A stretch of DNA of 64,000 bases from Puccinia triticina. Lineage: Eukaryota; Basidiomycota; Pucciniomycetes; Pucciniales; Pucciniaceae. The stretch spans positions 1,550,001 to 1,614,000 of the forward strand of contig NC_070575.1 of the NCBI RefSeq assembly GCF_026914185.1. The letters run 5' to 3'. A model generated the notes under the pieces. That model searched no databases. It was not told the DNA's origin and saw only the letters and a program-made list of their open reading frames with translations. The translations under genes and the position numbers were made by a program. The first letter of the stretch is position 1. Every line of letters starts with the position of its first letter. Shown piece after piece: positions 22,584 to 33,697 of this stretch.

Positions 22584-23496
22584 ATGACTGATAAAGCGAT
22601 TCATTGCCTTCCTCTTCTCACAAGAACTACGTTTGATGACTGGCGTAACGTCATGTTCTTGTTTTGCTTGGAGAAGGGTGTTGATGATCACTTATTATCT
22701 GACTTGGTCACCACCGAGAGGGATCCTATCGCCAAGGCTACTCTTAAACTTCAAAAGGGAGTTGCGGCTGGTATTCTGGGACATAACTTAGGAGTAGAAA
22801 ACTACGCTAAGTTTATCACCGAAGAAAACAAAAAGGAACCTCATCTGATTTAGAAAGCTTTGATTGCGCATTTCCAATCGGCATCTGCTCAGAATCAGTC
22901 GGTGGTTTATCAAGATTTCCTTAAGATCAGGTACACCTCATCTTTGGAAAAATTTCTTACCAATATCGACTTGGGGCTTTCTCATATTCGCTTGGTTGGC
23001 ATTCAAATTGTCAAATTGGAGAAACATACTCTTGACGAACATCTTCTAGCGGAGTACCTCGTCAATCTTCTTCCTCCCAAGCTCGAGAGTACTAAAGATC
23101 TTCTCTTAAATAAGAGTCCGATCAATATTGACACAGTTAAACAATATCTGAACTCTAAATCTTTAAGCTTGAGTAACGTCAACACGTCAACTGACTCGGA
23201 TACAGTTACTATCAAGTCTGAAGCTGCTTTAAAAACTGTATCCGTCAACTGTCAAGACGGTGTCACAACGAGAATGCTCAACACTCAAAAGCAAATTGCT
23301 ACAAGCTTTATCCCAACAAGGCACCAGAAGCTTACAAGAAGCGTCAACTTTTAGCAAAAGCAAAGAAGGCTAACGCTGTAACTTCCGAAGACATTAGTGG
23401 TGTTTACGTTTGTGTATCCGATCCGCAAGCATTGGCAGTTGTTCAAAACAATGCTTTAATCTTTCTCGACAGCTGTTGCTCAGATCATATAATTTT
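22584..23496 (+). pseudogene. Copia gag and start of protease, disrupted
   Basis: The ATG at 22,584 lies 63 bases after the primer site. The gag-like frame has a TAG stop at 22,851-22,853 where TGG (Trp) would fit, then continues (HFQSASAQNQSVVYQDF). Near 23,250 the frame shifts. A zinc-knuckle-like stretch (CHNENAQHSKANC) and the aspartic protease active site (LDSCCSDH, the copia-type D-S/T-G/C motif) follow in the new frame. The protease is cut right after this motif by the MULE at 23,497 and resumes at 28,228. The stop and the frameshift make this polyprotein inactive. Confidence 0.8.
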
Positions 23497-26400
23497 GGGT
23501 CAGTCTAAATGCACTCCACATTTTTACTTCATGCACTCCAAATATGAGTGCCTAGAATGTGCACTCACAACAAAGCTGGCGTGGGGTCCAGTGCACTCCA
23601 AAAGACTATGAGTGATGACATCACCACTCCAAAAAAGGAGGAGTGCGCAACCAGACACTCCAAAGGCCCCCAAAAACAATGAGTGCACAATTCATTCACT
23701 CCCTTAGTTTTGAGTGCAAAAATACCGCACTCCCTTTTAGATTTATTGTCCCCCTGAAAAGGGAGTGCATTACTGTGAACTCCAGTTATATATGGAGTTC
23801 ACAGTTCTGCACTCCCTTTTCGGTGCATTCAGATTGACTCACAAGTCCACGTGTCCCACTCAGCAAGACTCACACTCCTCCCTCAAGACGACCAGAAACA
23901 TCTTACCCCACCAAGCAGTCTTGACGATCTCGACAAACCCCAAAGTCAACATGTCTAACCAAAAAGTTAACCCAACCAAACAAACAACATCGAACGGCGG
24001 TACTCAAACAACATCGAACGGCGGTACTCCATCGACCACAAGCGCGATAGCTAAAAACTCTGGAATTGGCACTCCAATGACCGCCGGAATGACCGCCGGC
24101 GTGACTGTTACTCCAGAGGTTTGGGCACAAATGCAAAGCCTCCTTGCTTTGTTTCCAATTCAACAAGTCCAACCAAACACAATCAACAGTTATCCGGAAG
24201 CTCTTTTGATAGGATCTGCAGCTCCAACCGATCTTGCGATGGCTTCCGATTCCACATTGTTGATACCATCTTTGGACCATTCTTTGTCAAACTCTGGCTT
24301 GGACAACAGTGGCTCTAAAGACAAAGAAGTCAAATCAGATTCCAACTGCGGCGAACAACTCTCCACCGATTCCGAAGCCAATCAAGCAGCCAAGGAAACC
24401 GTCTCTGATTCCGAAGCTAATCGAGCAGCCAAGGAAACCGTCTCCGAAAATCGAGCAGCCAAGGAAACCGTCTCCGAAGCTAATCATTTCGGCGCCTGTC
24501 CTGACACTGAAGTCCTCAAACCTGTTACTCAAGTCCTTAACAAAACGCTCGATTTTTTGAAAAAAAGTGACTTTGATAAGTATGATTTCAAAGCCGGAGG
24601 TAATATCTTAGTTGTTTTAGACTGCTTTTCTCTGCCGATCTGACATTTTACTATTTGTTTTGCTATGTAGGGCCATTGGAACCTCCCCCATCCGCTTGCT
24701 TTGCCTTGATGGATGATGTTGTTTGCTTCTGTCAATCGTGGGCGAAAACGCACGGATACGCTGTTTCCAAGTCGAACTCTCACCCCGGCAAAAACGTTTA
24801 CATCAAATGCGACCGTTCAGGTCATTTTCGTGGCTCGATAATAAACAAATCTGGCCAAAAAACATCCTCAACCAAGATCAACTGCCCTTTTCACCTTAAA
24901 GCCTCAATCCCGACCAGCAAAAAAATCACCAACAAAGTATGGACTCTGGAAGTCTTGAATGGAACCCACAACCATGGCCCATCCAATGTACCTGCCAGTC
25001 ACTCTGCTCACAAACGGCTTATACCAGAGCAGGTAGAGGAGATCAGCAAACTTTCACAAGCAAATCTGAAGCCCGCCCAGATCTTATTACAACTTCGTAC
25101 TTCTGACAACAAAACATTTGCAACTAACAAAACTATTAGTAACGCTCTCCAGAAGATTCGTCGAGAAGAACTTGACGGTAGGGACCCGATACAAGCCTTA
25201 TTGGCCGTCCTGAGGGAATCGAACTGGGCCTACGACGTAAAGGTGAACTCGAGTGGTGCGGTTGTCAATCTTTTATTTGCTCATCCGGGGGCAATTCACC
25301 TTGCACGCATAAACCATCATGTTGCTCTCTTGGATTCAACGTACAAGACAAACCGCTACGACCTTCTGCTCCTACATGTAATCGGTCAAACGGCAACAAA
25401 CCGATCTTTTTCGATTGCATTCTGCTTTCTGACTTTTGAGGACAATGATAACTATCTCTGGGCTGTGAATACCCTGAAAAAGCTCGTCTGGCGAGCTCAA
25501 CGCATACCAAAGGTCTTTATTACTGATCGGGACTCTGCCTTACGGAAAGCTTTGGCCGCCGTCTTCCCGGAATCACAAGCAAACCTGTGCACATGGCACA
25601 TCAACAATAATATTACCTCAAACTGCAAGAAGTATTTTCCTGCAAACCCCAAGAGTGCTGCTAAAAAATCAGATGAACCCGCTCAAATCCCGAACAATCA
25701 GACCAAAAGTCCTGAAGATCAATCAAGTCAAAAATCTCGGGATAAGAAGCCCAAAGCTCCCTGGGATGTCTTCATGCAACTTTGGCAGCAAGTCACCAGC
25801 GCGAAAACAGAAGATCTATACAACAAGCACTTCGATACTTTGAAATCCTTCCTTGCGACTCGGCCTGCGGTGCTCCATTACCTCGAAAAAAATATCATCC
25901 CAGTTAAACATCTCTTTGTTGTTGCCTGGGCATGTCAGTATCCGCACCTTTGAAATCTCAACACCTCAAGAGTGGAATCTGGCCATGCTTACGTTAAAAA
26001 CTTCATAAAAAACTCAACTGGCGACTTGCTCACTGTCTTCCATTCCCTGTCCCACGCAGTTGACACCCAACTCAACCATGTTCACGAAGCAATTGGACAA
26101 GATACTGTCAAGACTCTTGTCAATGTCCCCAAACCGTTCGTTCCTCTCCTTGGCAAGATATCTACGTTTGCATTGAATGAATGCGTGGACCAATACAAGA
26201 GGCTTGCCGATCTCGATCAAACCAAGCCGTGCTCTAAAACTCTTACCGTCGGAATTGGTATTCCGTGTGCCCACAAGCTATTGGATATACTCGAAAACGG
26301 TGATGTGTTGTCTCCGTCGGATTTTCACTCCCAGTGGAGTCTCAAATATAACCCAGAGATAACTGTAGGAGATCGTTTTTTCAACATTATATTGTTTTTA

Positions 26401-28227
26401 TAGTTGCTAATATTATGAAATGGTCCTCTTTCAAAACAACAACAGCATACCGATGACACTGAGATTGATTTGGATGAAGAATTAAAGAAGATAAGTCTTG
26501 TACTCTCTCAAGAAGATCCCAGCACCCTCGCAAGGATTCTTGAGCAATTTGATCAAATTATTGCCGGAACTCACATAGCGGTTCCAATTCAAGCTCCTGG
26601 CGTGAAAAAACAAACAAAAGGGAGGCCATCATTGAAGAAAGCGCAATCAACATCGACTAAAAGAAATCCTTCGACCTTTGAACTAGTCGAAGCAAAGTTA
26701 AAAAAGCAGCAATCGGCGGCCAGAAAGCGCGCCTTGAAGGCTCCGGAGCGAAAGTCCAAGCGAATCAAAAAAGGTACCAACAGTTATAAAGCCGCCTCCA
26801 AATCAGAAGCGGCCTCCGAATCAGAAGCGGCCTCTGAATCAGAAGCGGCCTCCGAATCAGAAGCGGCCTCCAAATCAGAGGAATCTGCCGATGAAGTAAG
26901 CAAGAAAGAGAGTGAAGAAGAAAGTGGAGAAGAAAGCGACGAAGTTTCTGACCAAGAAAGTGGAGAGGAAGGCGAAAACCGTGCTTCTGAGAATGAACGC
27001 AGCGGATTGGCTAATGAATCCGGGCAAGATGGTGGAGTTACTTCGTCTCCCAAAGTGATTTTTTTTCCTCTGCTTTGCCTTTTTATGCAATAATTGCCTG
27101 ACAATGTACTGATTTTCGCGTTTTTTTAGCCTTATTATGCTTCTCAGATCCCGTCAAATCTTCAACAGTATGTCAAATCGATTTTTGATCCTTCAGCCAA
27201 CGGCAATTGTGGATTTAGATGCATTGCCAAAGCGCTCGGGTACGATCACGACGATGGTTGGTTCCGCGTCAGGAATGATATCTTGGACGAGGTCAAAACA
27301 AACAAGACACTTTACTCTAAGCTACAGGGCGGCGAGACAGAGATGGAGAGGATCATTGCGGGCCTCAAGGTGGAAAGCTTGGAAGCCGAGATCGACCGCA
27401 GTCAATGGCTCGACAAACTTTCGCATGGACAGATGCTTGCAAATGCATATGTCCGACCAATAATCTTTCTTTCTTTAGAGTCCTGCAGCACCTATCTTCC
27501 GCTGCGACTTGGTCCGGTCTCTGGAGCTTCGGAGCCCATCTACCTGCTGCACGTAAATGGCAATCATTGGGTCCTCCCTAATGTCGAGGGGGAAGATGGG
27601 GTACAACCAATTCCCCCTATCATGAAGGCCACAAGAAATACTACTAAGAACGCAAAGATCTGGTACAATTTCATCCAGAAGGGCCTGGATCTCTTTGTGG
27701 CCGGGCAACTTGAAATGTAGTTTTTTTCTATTGTTTCTTGATTTTCAAATCTTATTGCTTGGTTTCCTTCCCTTTTTTCTTTCTTTCAGATGCTTGTTTC
27801 CGGATGATGACTGGTCCCATATGAAACTTATCCTCCCCAGCCAATATGGCTTGCTTCACTTGCAATTGCACCAGTTTCAGTTTCTTGGAGTGCACTCCAA
27901 GGTTCCTTCTAAATATTGGAGTGCACTGAAATGCACTCCATCTAGCATAGTACTAGCTGGAGTGCACTCCAATTCACCTTTGTGGGAAATTGGAGTGCAT
28001 GCCCCAGCACTCCAATGTTAATGGAGTGCTTTGACCCTCACTCCAAAATAAATGGCTTTTTGGAGTGGCCATGCCGGTACTCCAATAAATGTGGAGTGCC
28101 AAGGCAGGCACTCCTACATTTGGGAGTGCAATAACCCAGTACTCCAGAATTTTTGGAGTACCATGTCAAATTAGCCAAAAACATGGAGTGCATGAAGTAA
28201 AAATGTGGAGTGCATTTAGACTGACCC
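23497..28227 (+). mobile_element. MULE (Mutator-like) transposon with transposase-OTU gene, 4.73 kb
   Basis: Terminal inverted repeats begin GGGTCAGTCTAAATGCACTC and match for about 44 bases at both ends. The flanks (tataatttt at 23,488-23,496 and tatattttc at 28,228-28,236) look like an 8-9-base duplication with a one-base indel, fitting MULE insertion. Both subterminal regions (23.50-23.83 and 27.88-28.23 kb) are filled with GGAGTGC or GCACTCC motifs, roughly ten to fifteen per side. One gene occupies the interior. It sits inside the Copia protease and interrupts it within a codon or two of the active-site motif. Confidence 0.85.
23951..27720 (+). pseudogene. FAR1/MULE transposase fused to an OTU-type cysteine protease (one stop)
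   Basis: Four exons are read: 23,951-24,599, 24,671-26,364, 26,446-27,054 and 27,130-27,720, all phase-consistent with GT-AG introns, giving about 1,180 codons. Residues 1-220 are Ser/Thr-rich with AAKETVSE repeats. About 225-320 is a FAR1-like zinc-binding region. A MULE transposase core follows, with Asp in LLDSTYK and ITDRDSAL and the later TSRVESGHAY segment. A basic, acidic-repeat linker (SEAASESEAA) comes next. The last about 180 residues are OTU-like: the Asp/Cys loop DPSANGNCGFRC near residue 1,010 and the His of GNHWVLP near 1,127. A TGA at 25,951-25,953 interrupts the core where Gly is usual, so the copy is probably dead. The final exon might alternatively splice at 27,718 into 27,790. 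Transposase plus deubiquitinase-type protease in one chain is unusual. Confidence 0.75.
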
Positions 28228-28493
28228 TATATTTTCCAATCATCAATACTTTTCCAAATATGAGAACTTCGACTCAGCGGTAAATGTAGCTAGTGGTCAA
28301 TCTTTGCCTGTCAAAGGTCGCGGTTTAATCAAAATCAAAAGCGACAACGGCAAACTTTTTACAGTAAAAGCTTTACACGTACCTGGGTTGACTCATGCTC
28401 TTTTGAGTCTCGCTCGACTCTCCGGCAGCAATTGCGATTTGATTCGTCGTGACGGTTCCAAATACTTTGTGAAAGATTCTGTGAAGAACGTTA
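28228..28493 (+). pseudogene. Copia protease, remainder
   Basis: After the MULE the protease frame resumes (YFSKYENFDSAVNVASG, then HVPGLTHALLSLARL, typical of the C-terminal part of copia proteases before the integrase region) and runs in frame to the Helitron boundary at 28,493, where the frame is cut inside a codon. Confidence 0.8.
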
Positions 28494-28799
28494 TCTAAGT
28501 ATGTTAAATCCACAGTTTCATGGAAATTGGGTTCATGGGTTCACCCTCCCCCTTTCCCAAAAGGCCCCAAAAGGGGCCTGCCAGTGGCACAGTGGCCAAC
28601 TTGGCAATATTTCCCACAGTTCCCTTCTTCCCAGGCAGAAGTATGTTTGACTTTGCTGCCGTGTGAATTAAATTTTAAGTCCCCAAACATTAATGCCTCG
28701 GACTGATCCCCCAATTCATGAACCATGAATGAAAAGGGACCGGATTCTCCCACCTCTGCCTGTTGCAAATGCAAGGGGAGAGAGGTGGGCAAATGGTTG

Positions 28800-29085
28800 G
28801 TTAAATAAATTGCCCAGCCTGAGCAAGTGCAACAGGGGAGTAAAATTTACCTCAACCTGTGCAAGTGCAACAGGGGAGGTTTTTTCCTTCTTTGTGTGAT
28901 GAATGTTTTGACCCACCTTTGCAAGCGCAGCAGGGGGAAAAGATAAGACATAATCAGCCTGCGCAAGCGCAACAGGGGATTGAGATAAAAGATTAAAGCC
29001 CTCAAACCTTTGCAAATGCGAAGGCGGAGAGTGTTAACCGACGGATCGTGCTCAACCTCCACAACTGCGAGAGGGGAACTCGACC
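28800..29085. repeat. GCAAGTGCAACAGGGGAG minisatellite in the Helitron
   Basis: Five to six diverged copies of gcaa(g/a)(t/c)gcaacaggggag spaced 40-70 bases apart. No coding sense. Confidence 0.6.
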
Positions 29086-29869
29086 CGTGAAGGTCCAGCC
29101 CCCGTCGAGGCGCCTTTATTTATTGTCTACCTCCCCTCGCTCCTCTTTTTTTCTCTAGATCAACAGCGCACACATGTTTCAATAAGTCTAGGAGTCCTCC
29201 CCATTTTGGGGTACTCCAACACTGCAAATCTTTACAGTCGCGTGGCGCTGTCCGAGACAAGCGACTGGGACCCTTCAAACAAAACAAAACAAATCAGAAC
29301 TTCGCCTTTAGATGACCTGCACACTTTTTTGTTGTTATGGATGTATATGTTCACACCCGGGCCAGAACCGCTTTTGGCCAAGGCGGGTCTTTTTTGACGG
29401 TTCTCCCTCTCGAAGATGCTGCGCCTTTGCTGTACCTTCCTAAACCACGAGAGGCTTTGACTGTCACGCAGCTTTGTACAGGGAAATACCGCTTCCCAGG
29501 TCATGAGGGTATTGTTGCTGGTAGTGATCCCTCAATCACGAAGGCCGAGCTGCTTCTTGTGCATCCCCAGGAGTCCTGCCGATCCCGCCCGCCCGCTACA
29601 CAGGCCACCAAAACCTCCTCGGCCTGCTCATACTTGCCCAATGCTGTTTGCTTCGCCTCCGGCCACGGCTTTTCACAATGGAGTGAAGGCTCTAGAACCC
29701 AGCTGTTGAATACTACCTGACAAGGTAGAGGGCCCTGTGGCTGCAATCATGTATCTCACACACTTCGCCGAGGTCTAAAACCACTCGCCCACCATCATTG
29801 AGAATAGCCCCCCCCCCCCCCTTCCTCCTTGAACTAAGCCTGACCCCCAGGAGGGGGAGGAGAAGTAGG

Positions 29870-30440
29870 CCGGTCATCGAGAGGAGCGATGACCAGAACC
29901 CGGTCATTGAGAGGAGAAACACACCTCTCGGTGACCGGGACCAGACCGTTCATACATTGAGGGGATCAAGTGCTCCTCTCGATGGGTCCGTTTTCCAGTC
30001 ATCGAGAGGAGTCAAGACTCCCCTCAATGACCGGAGCGAACTGTTCATCACTCATCTCGTTGAATGGTTCGCTCCGGTCATTGGGGGAGTGTTTCTCCTC
30101 TCAATGACCGGGTCTGTTCCGGTCATCAAGGAGATTAAGTAATCCTCTTGATGACCGGATCTGCTTGGTCATCGAGTGGATTAAGTACTCCTCTTGATGA
30201 CCGCAACGGACCCGGTCATCGAGCGGAGTACTTAATTGCCTCGATGACCGGTCTGCTCCCGGTCACCGAGAGGTGTGTTTCTCCTCTCGATGACCGGTTT
30301 TGTTCTGGTCATCGAGAGGTGTGCTTCTCCTCTCATTGACGGATTCCGTTCCAGTCATCAAGAGGTGCGTTTACCCCTCTCAATGACCGCAACGGACCCG
30401 GTCATCAAGAGGAGTGCTTAATCCCTTAGATGACCGGTGA
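29870..30440. repeat. CCGGTCATCGAGAGG palindromic array in the Helitron
   Basis: About twenty half-sites (ccggtcatcgagagg and cctctcgatgaccgg), mostly as alternating inverted pairs. It is the same family as the core of the foldback element at 19.6-20.35 kb and the array at 18.48-19.05 kb. The array may have been captured by the Helitron. Confidence 0.65.
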
Positions 30441-32037
30441 TTTGCACTCCACATGTGTGCTGGCCGGTCGTCGGGGGAGTGTGTATCCTCCGCACTGTGG
30501 GCCTGCGCCGGCCGTCGGCACGGCACAGCGGCTGACTTCTGCCCCTCGAACTATGTTTTTGAGGGGCTGTGTCCCCAGGTCATTTGTGGCAGGTTAGATA
30601 TCCCCGGGGGAGAGTCACCGGGGGATCCAGCTCATTAATGGGTATTTATTTTTCACCCTTGTCTTGTGTGAAAGTGAGTGTCCCAAAATTTCCAAAAGAA
30701 TTGTTGGAGGGGGCGGGGGGGGAAATCTCTTCTGCCGCATGGCAGAAAAAAAATGAGAATTTTATGGTTTTTCATCTGCAGTGCACAATTAAGCGTTTTG
30801 AGCTTCCGCGCACTATGGCCGGGATGTTGAGTGGACGCCCCCTGCAGTGCGCAAAGAGTTTTTTGTGCACAAAGTACATCCATATTTCTTTTAGAGTGCG
30901 CGTCATTTGTCCTGTAGGAACACATGTAACTGAACTACTCTCTGAATCACATTCACAAAGGAATGAAGTTCAATGCCAGATTCCTCTGTTTTCTTCAGCC
31001 TCAGAACTGTCAGGGGCCTTGTCCGTGTTATTTGATTACTGGTTCATACAGCTGTAGTGAAACCTTCTCTTTCTCAGAAATTGTGTCCAGGAACAGTGCG
31101 GGTATGACTGAGGCTCATCAGGCTTTCTGTCCATTCCTAGCAATGGTGTCTGTAACATACCAGGATGGGGTTGGATATTTATTGTCTGTTGCATCTCTCA
31201 GCAAGGCATTCTTCTACACATCAATTCTCCATAATCTCTATACTGACATGGTTCCAAATTTCAACATATAACCACAGATTGATGGCATTTTTACAACTCT
31301 GTGTGGATTAATAGTTTTTTTATTTTTCCTTCCACAATAAAAACATGTAAATTCTCAACCCTGAAGCAAAGAAGGTGAGAGTCAGCCAGTGTATGCAAAT
31401 TGTTGGCAGGTGATGTGAGGCAACCTCATAGTGTCTTGTATATTTCCCTACAGCATCATGACAATTCAATTGGATCAGGATATACCATTGGAAACCCAGG
31501 GATCCAAAGAGAAGTTCTTGTAGTGCCAAGTGGGTTGCACACTCAGAATTCCAGGTGTGCTTCACTGCACATAGCAAAACCTTTCACCATTGTCATGACT
31601 ACACCCCCTCTTTGAAGAGACCCCAGACTTTTTTTACCATATGTTGTCATTATGGTCATTCTTGGTCTCAAGAGTGCAGTAATCCAGCTTGATGTTTCCA
31701 CTGGCATATTACCTGATTAGGATAAGAGATTTTTTGTATGAGAAAATAACACTACTTGAAAATTGATTATGCTGTGAATATTTTTCAAAAACTTTTGGGG
31801 TGGTGGGATAATTTGGTTCTCCATTTGTTGGCTATCATCCATCATGTTTTTTGAAGTGAAATTTTGATCTTGCTTCTATTCAGATATGTACATGTTTTTG
31901 ACAATAATTCCTCCTTCAGTATCCATTTCTTTACACAAAAGAGGTGGGGGGGGGGGGGGGGGGGGGGGGGGTTGTGGTTTAGGGTATGTTACCCTCTTTC
32001 CCCAAAGGTGCAGCGGCGTAGCCGCTTTGAACTCTAG

Positions 32038-33208
32038 TTCTCTTTGATGCGCAGATTCAGAGCAACATCTTTGTCTGTCAAGCGGCTGCTGTTCAACCGT
32101 CGAGTTCTACGACTGTTTCATTGCTCGTGGTGCAAGGTTTGTCTACATCTTCGAATTCTCTAGCCGAACAGCGCATTGATCCTAGATTGCTTCACAGGCG
32201 AGCGGGACACCCTAGCCAAGAAGCACTAGCTAAAATGTTTAACTGTAGCTACTCCACTATAGACTGTAAAGCATGTAGTTTATCAAAATCGCATCGACAA
32301 CCATTTTGTGGCACTCTCCCAAAACCAAACTGTATTCTAGACTATGTATACATGGATCTTAGCGGGAAAATTACTCCTTTGACTGTTGGCAAAGCATCCT
32401 ATTATTTCAAAATTACGGACTCTTTCTCATCGTACAAGCATGTTTTTATCTTAACTCACAAAAATCAAGCACTCGAGAAATTCAAAGAGTATGTAAATGA
32501 AGTAACTACTTTTCATTCACAAAAACTCATCAACCTAGTCACCGATGGTGGGGGCGAGTTTTGCTCGGGGGAGTTTGACAACTATTTGAAGGATCAAGGC
32601 ATCATTCACCACATCACCGCACCTTATACGCCGCAACAAAACTCAATTGCTGAGCGTGGAAATCGTACGACGAGTGAGAAAGCACGAGCACTTCTTAAGA
32701 AAGCAAATCTTCTGACAAATCTTTGGGGAGAGGCTGTTAATACAGCAGTCTTCTACGAGAATATCACTCCAACTAAGAAGATCAGCTGGAAATCTCCTCA
32801 TGAAATCTGGTTCGGACATGTTTTTAACCTATTTCGGCTTCGTGTGTTTGGTTGCCAAGCATTCATCAACATTCCAAAGGAGAGAAGGAAAGGGAAATTT
32901 GGTGATACGTCAAAGCCAGGGGTTTTGCTAGGGTATAGGCTAGGTATTCCTAACTGGAGAATACTTACGACAGACTCCCGGGTTGAGTACAGTCATGATG
33001 TCATCTTTGATGAGTCATGCTTTCCAGGAATCTCCCCGGAATATCTTGCCTATCCGGAATTACAAGAAACTTTGGACGAGCTTCAAGATTCATGCGACGT
33101 CAATCAACTTGTTTTGCCTTGTGATCAACAAGTGACGTCATCAGATAATTCAATGACGTCATCTGAAGCTCCTCTTGTCCTGCAGGATCAAGATTCTGCG
33201 GTAAATTC
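32038..33208 (+). pseudogene. Copia integrase
   Basis: Continues the Copia frame after the Helitron. The GAG-pre-integrase zinc motif is present (HRRAGHPS ... CKACSLSKSH), as is the DDE core: D in MDLSGK, D in TDGGGEF and E in NSIAERGN. The conserved C-terminal segment (HEIWFGH ... GCQAFINIP) follows. The reading frame stays open until it enters MITE sequence near 33,208. The part between integrase and the reverse-transcriptase palm, including the RT fingers, is missing at this junction. Confidence 0.85.
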
Positions 33209-33365
33209 TAATTTAAACTGGGTTGATTTCAACCAATGAAATATGATCCCAAGGGGGGTTCCTTGGATTTATATTTCATCAGTTGAGATCAACCAAGTTT
33301 AAATTGGCTGTATGCATCCTAGTTAAAATGGGATAATTTCAACCCAGCCAATTATGCTGGCAGTG
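33208..33365. mobile_element. MITE remnant at the left inversion junction
   Basis: Same family as 7,660-7,875: it contains gttgatttcaaccaatgaaat, ttgagatcaacc and the intact right tip GCTGGCAGTG, but the left tip is missing. It directly follows Copia integrase sequence. Confidence 0.7.
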
Positions 33366-33697
33366 CATCTGCAAGTATACCATCAACATCCTCCTCAGAA
33401 CTAAGGCTGTTTTCCAAAGTTGGTTCAACTTCACAAACACACTCTTTTGACTATGTTGTTGAGACAGTCAACCAAAGGCTCTTCACAGGAATAAACTGCC
33501 TACCCATCATCAGTCAATAAAGAAAATCAGTCAAAGTAAACTAAAACCCACCTCAGTTGGGCTAAATCCTTTGGTGCTCTGAAAACCTGTTACATGGGAC
33601 ACAGGATGAACAACCTGAAGTTTGCAGACTAAAAGTCTAGTGATACTATGGAGTGAGAAAAAATAAAGTTCTGATTCACTAAAGAAGGAAACCCCAG

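Larger units (their letters stand above)
28494..32037 (+). mobile_element. Non-autonomous Helitron, 3.54 kb
   Basis: Starts TCTAAGTATG after an A and ends with a GC-rich hairpin (GCGGC-GTA-GCCGC), eight bases and CTAG before a T. These are the Helitron 5'-TC, 3'-hairpin-CTRR and A/T insertion rules. If the segment is ignored, the Copia frame continues without losing or gaining a base across the junction, which fixes both ends exactly. There is no Rep/helicase gene. The interior holds two repeat arrays, a 26-base G run at 31,946-31,971, and no recognisable gene. The 3' end resembles that at 4,620. Confidence 0.9.

Noticed and set aside
28541..29062. Minus-strand frames in the Helitron as captured host gene
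   Set aside because: They read through a GCAACAGGGGAG minisatellite and have no recognisable domain.
31946..31971. Run of 26 G as a regulatory G-quadruplex
   Set aside because: Homopolymer runs also occur near 1,215 and 5,605 with no positional logic; length may also be a sequencing artefact.
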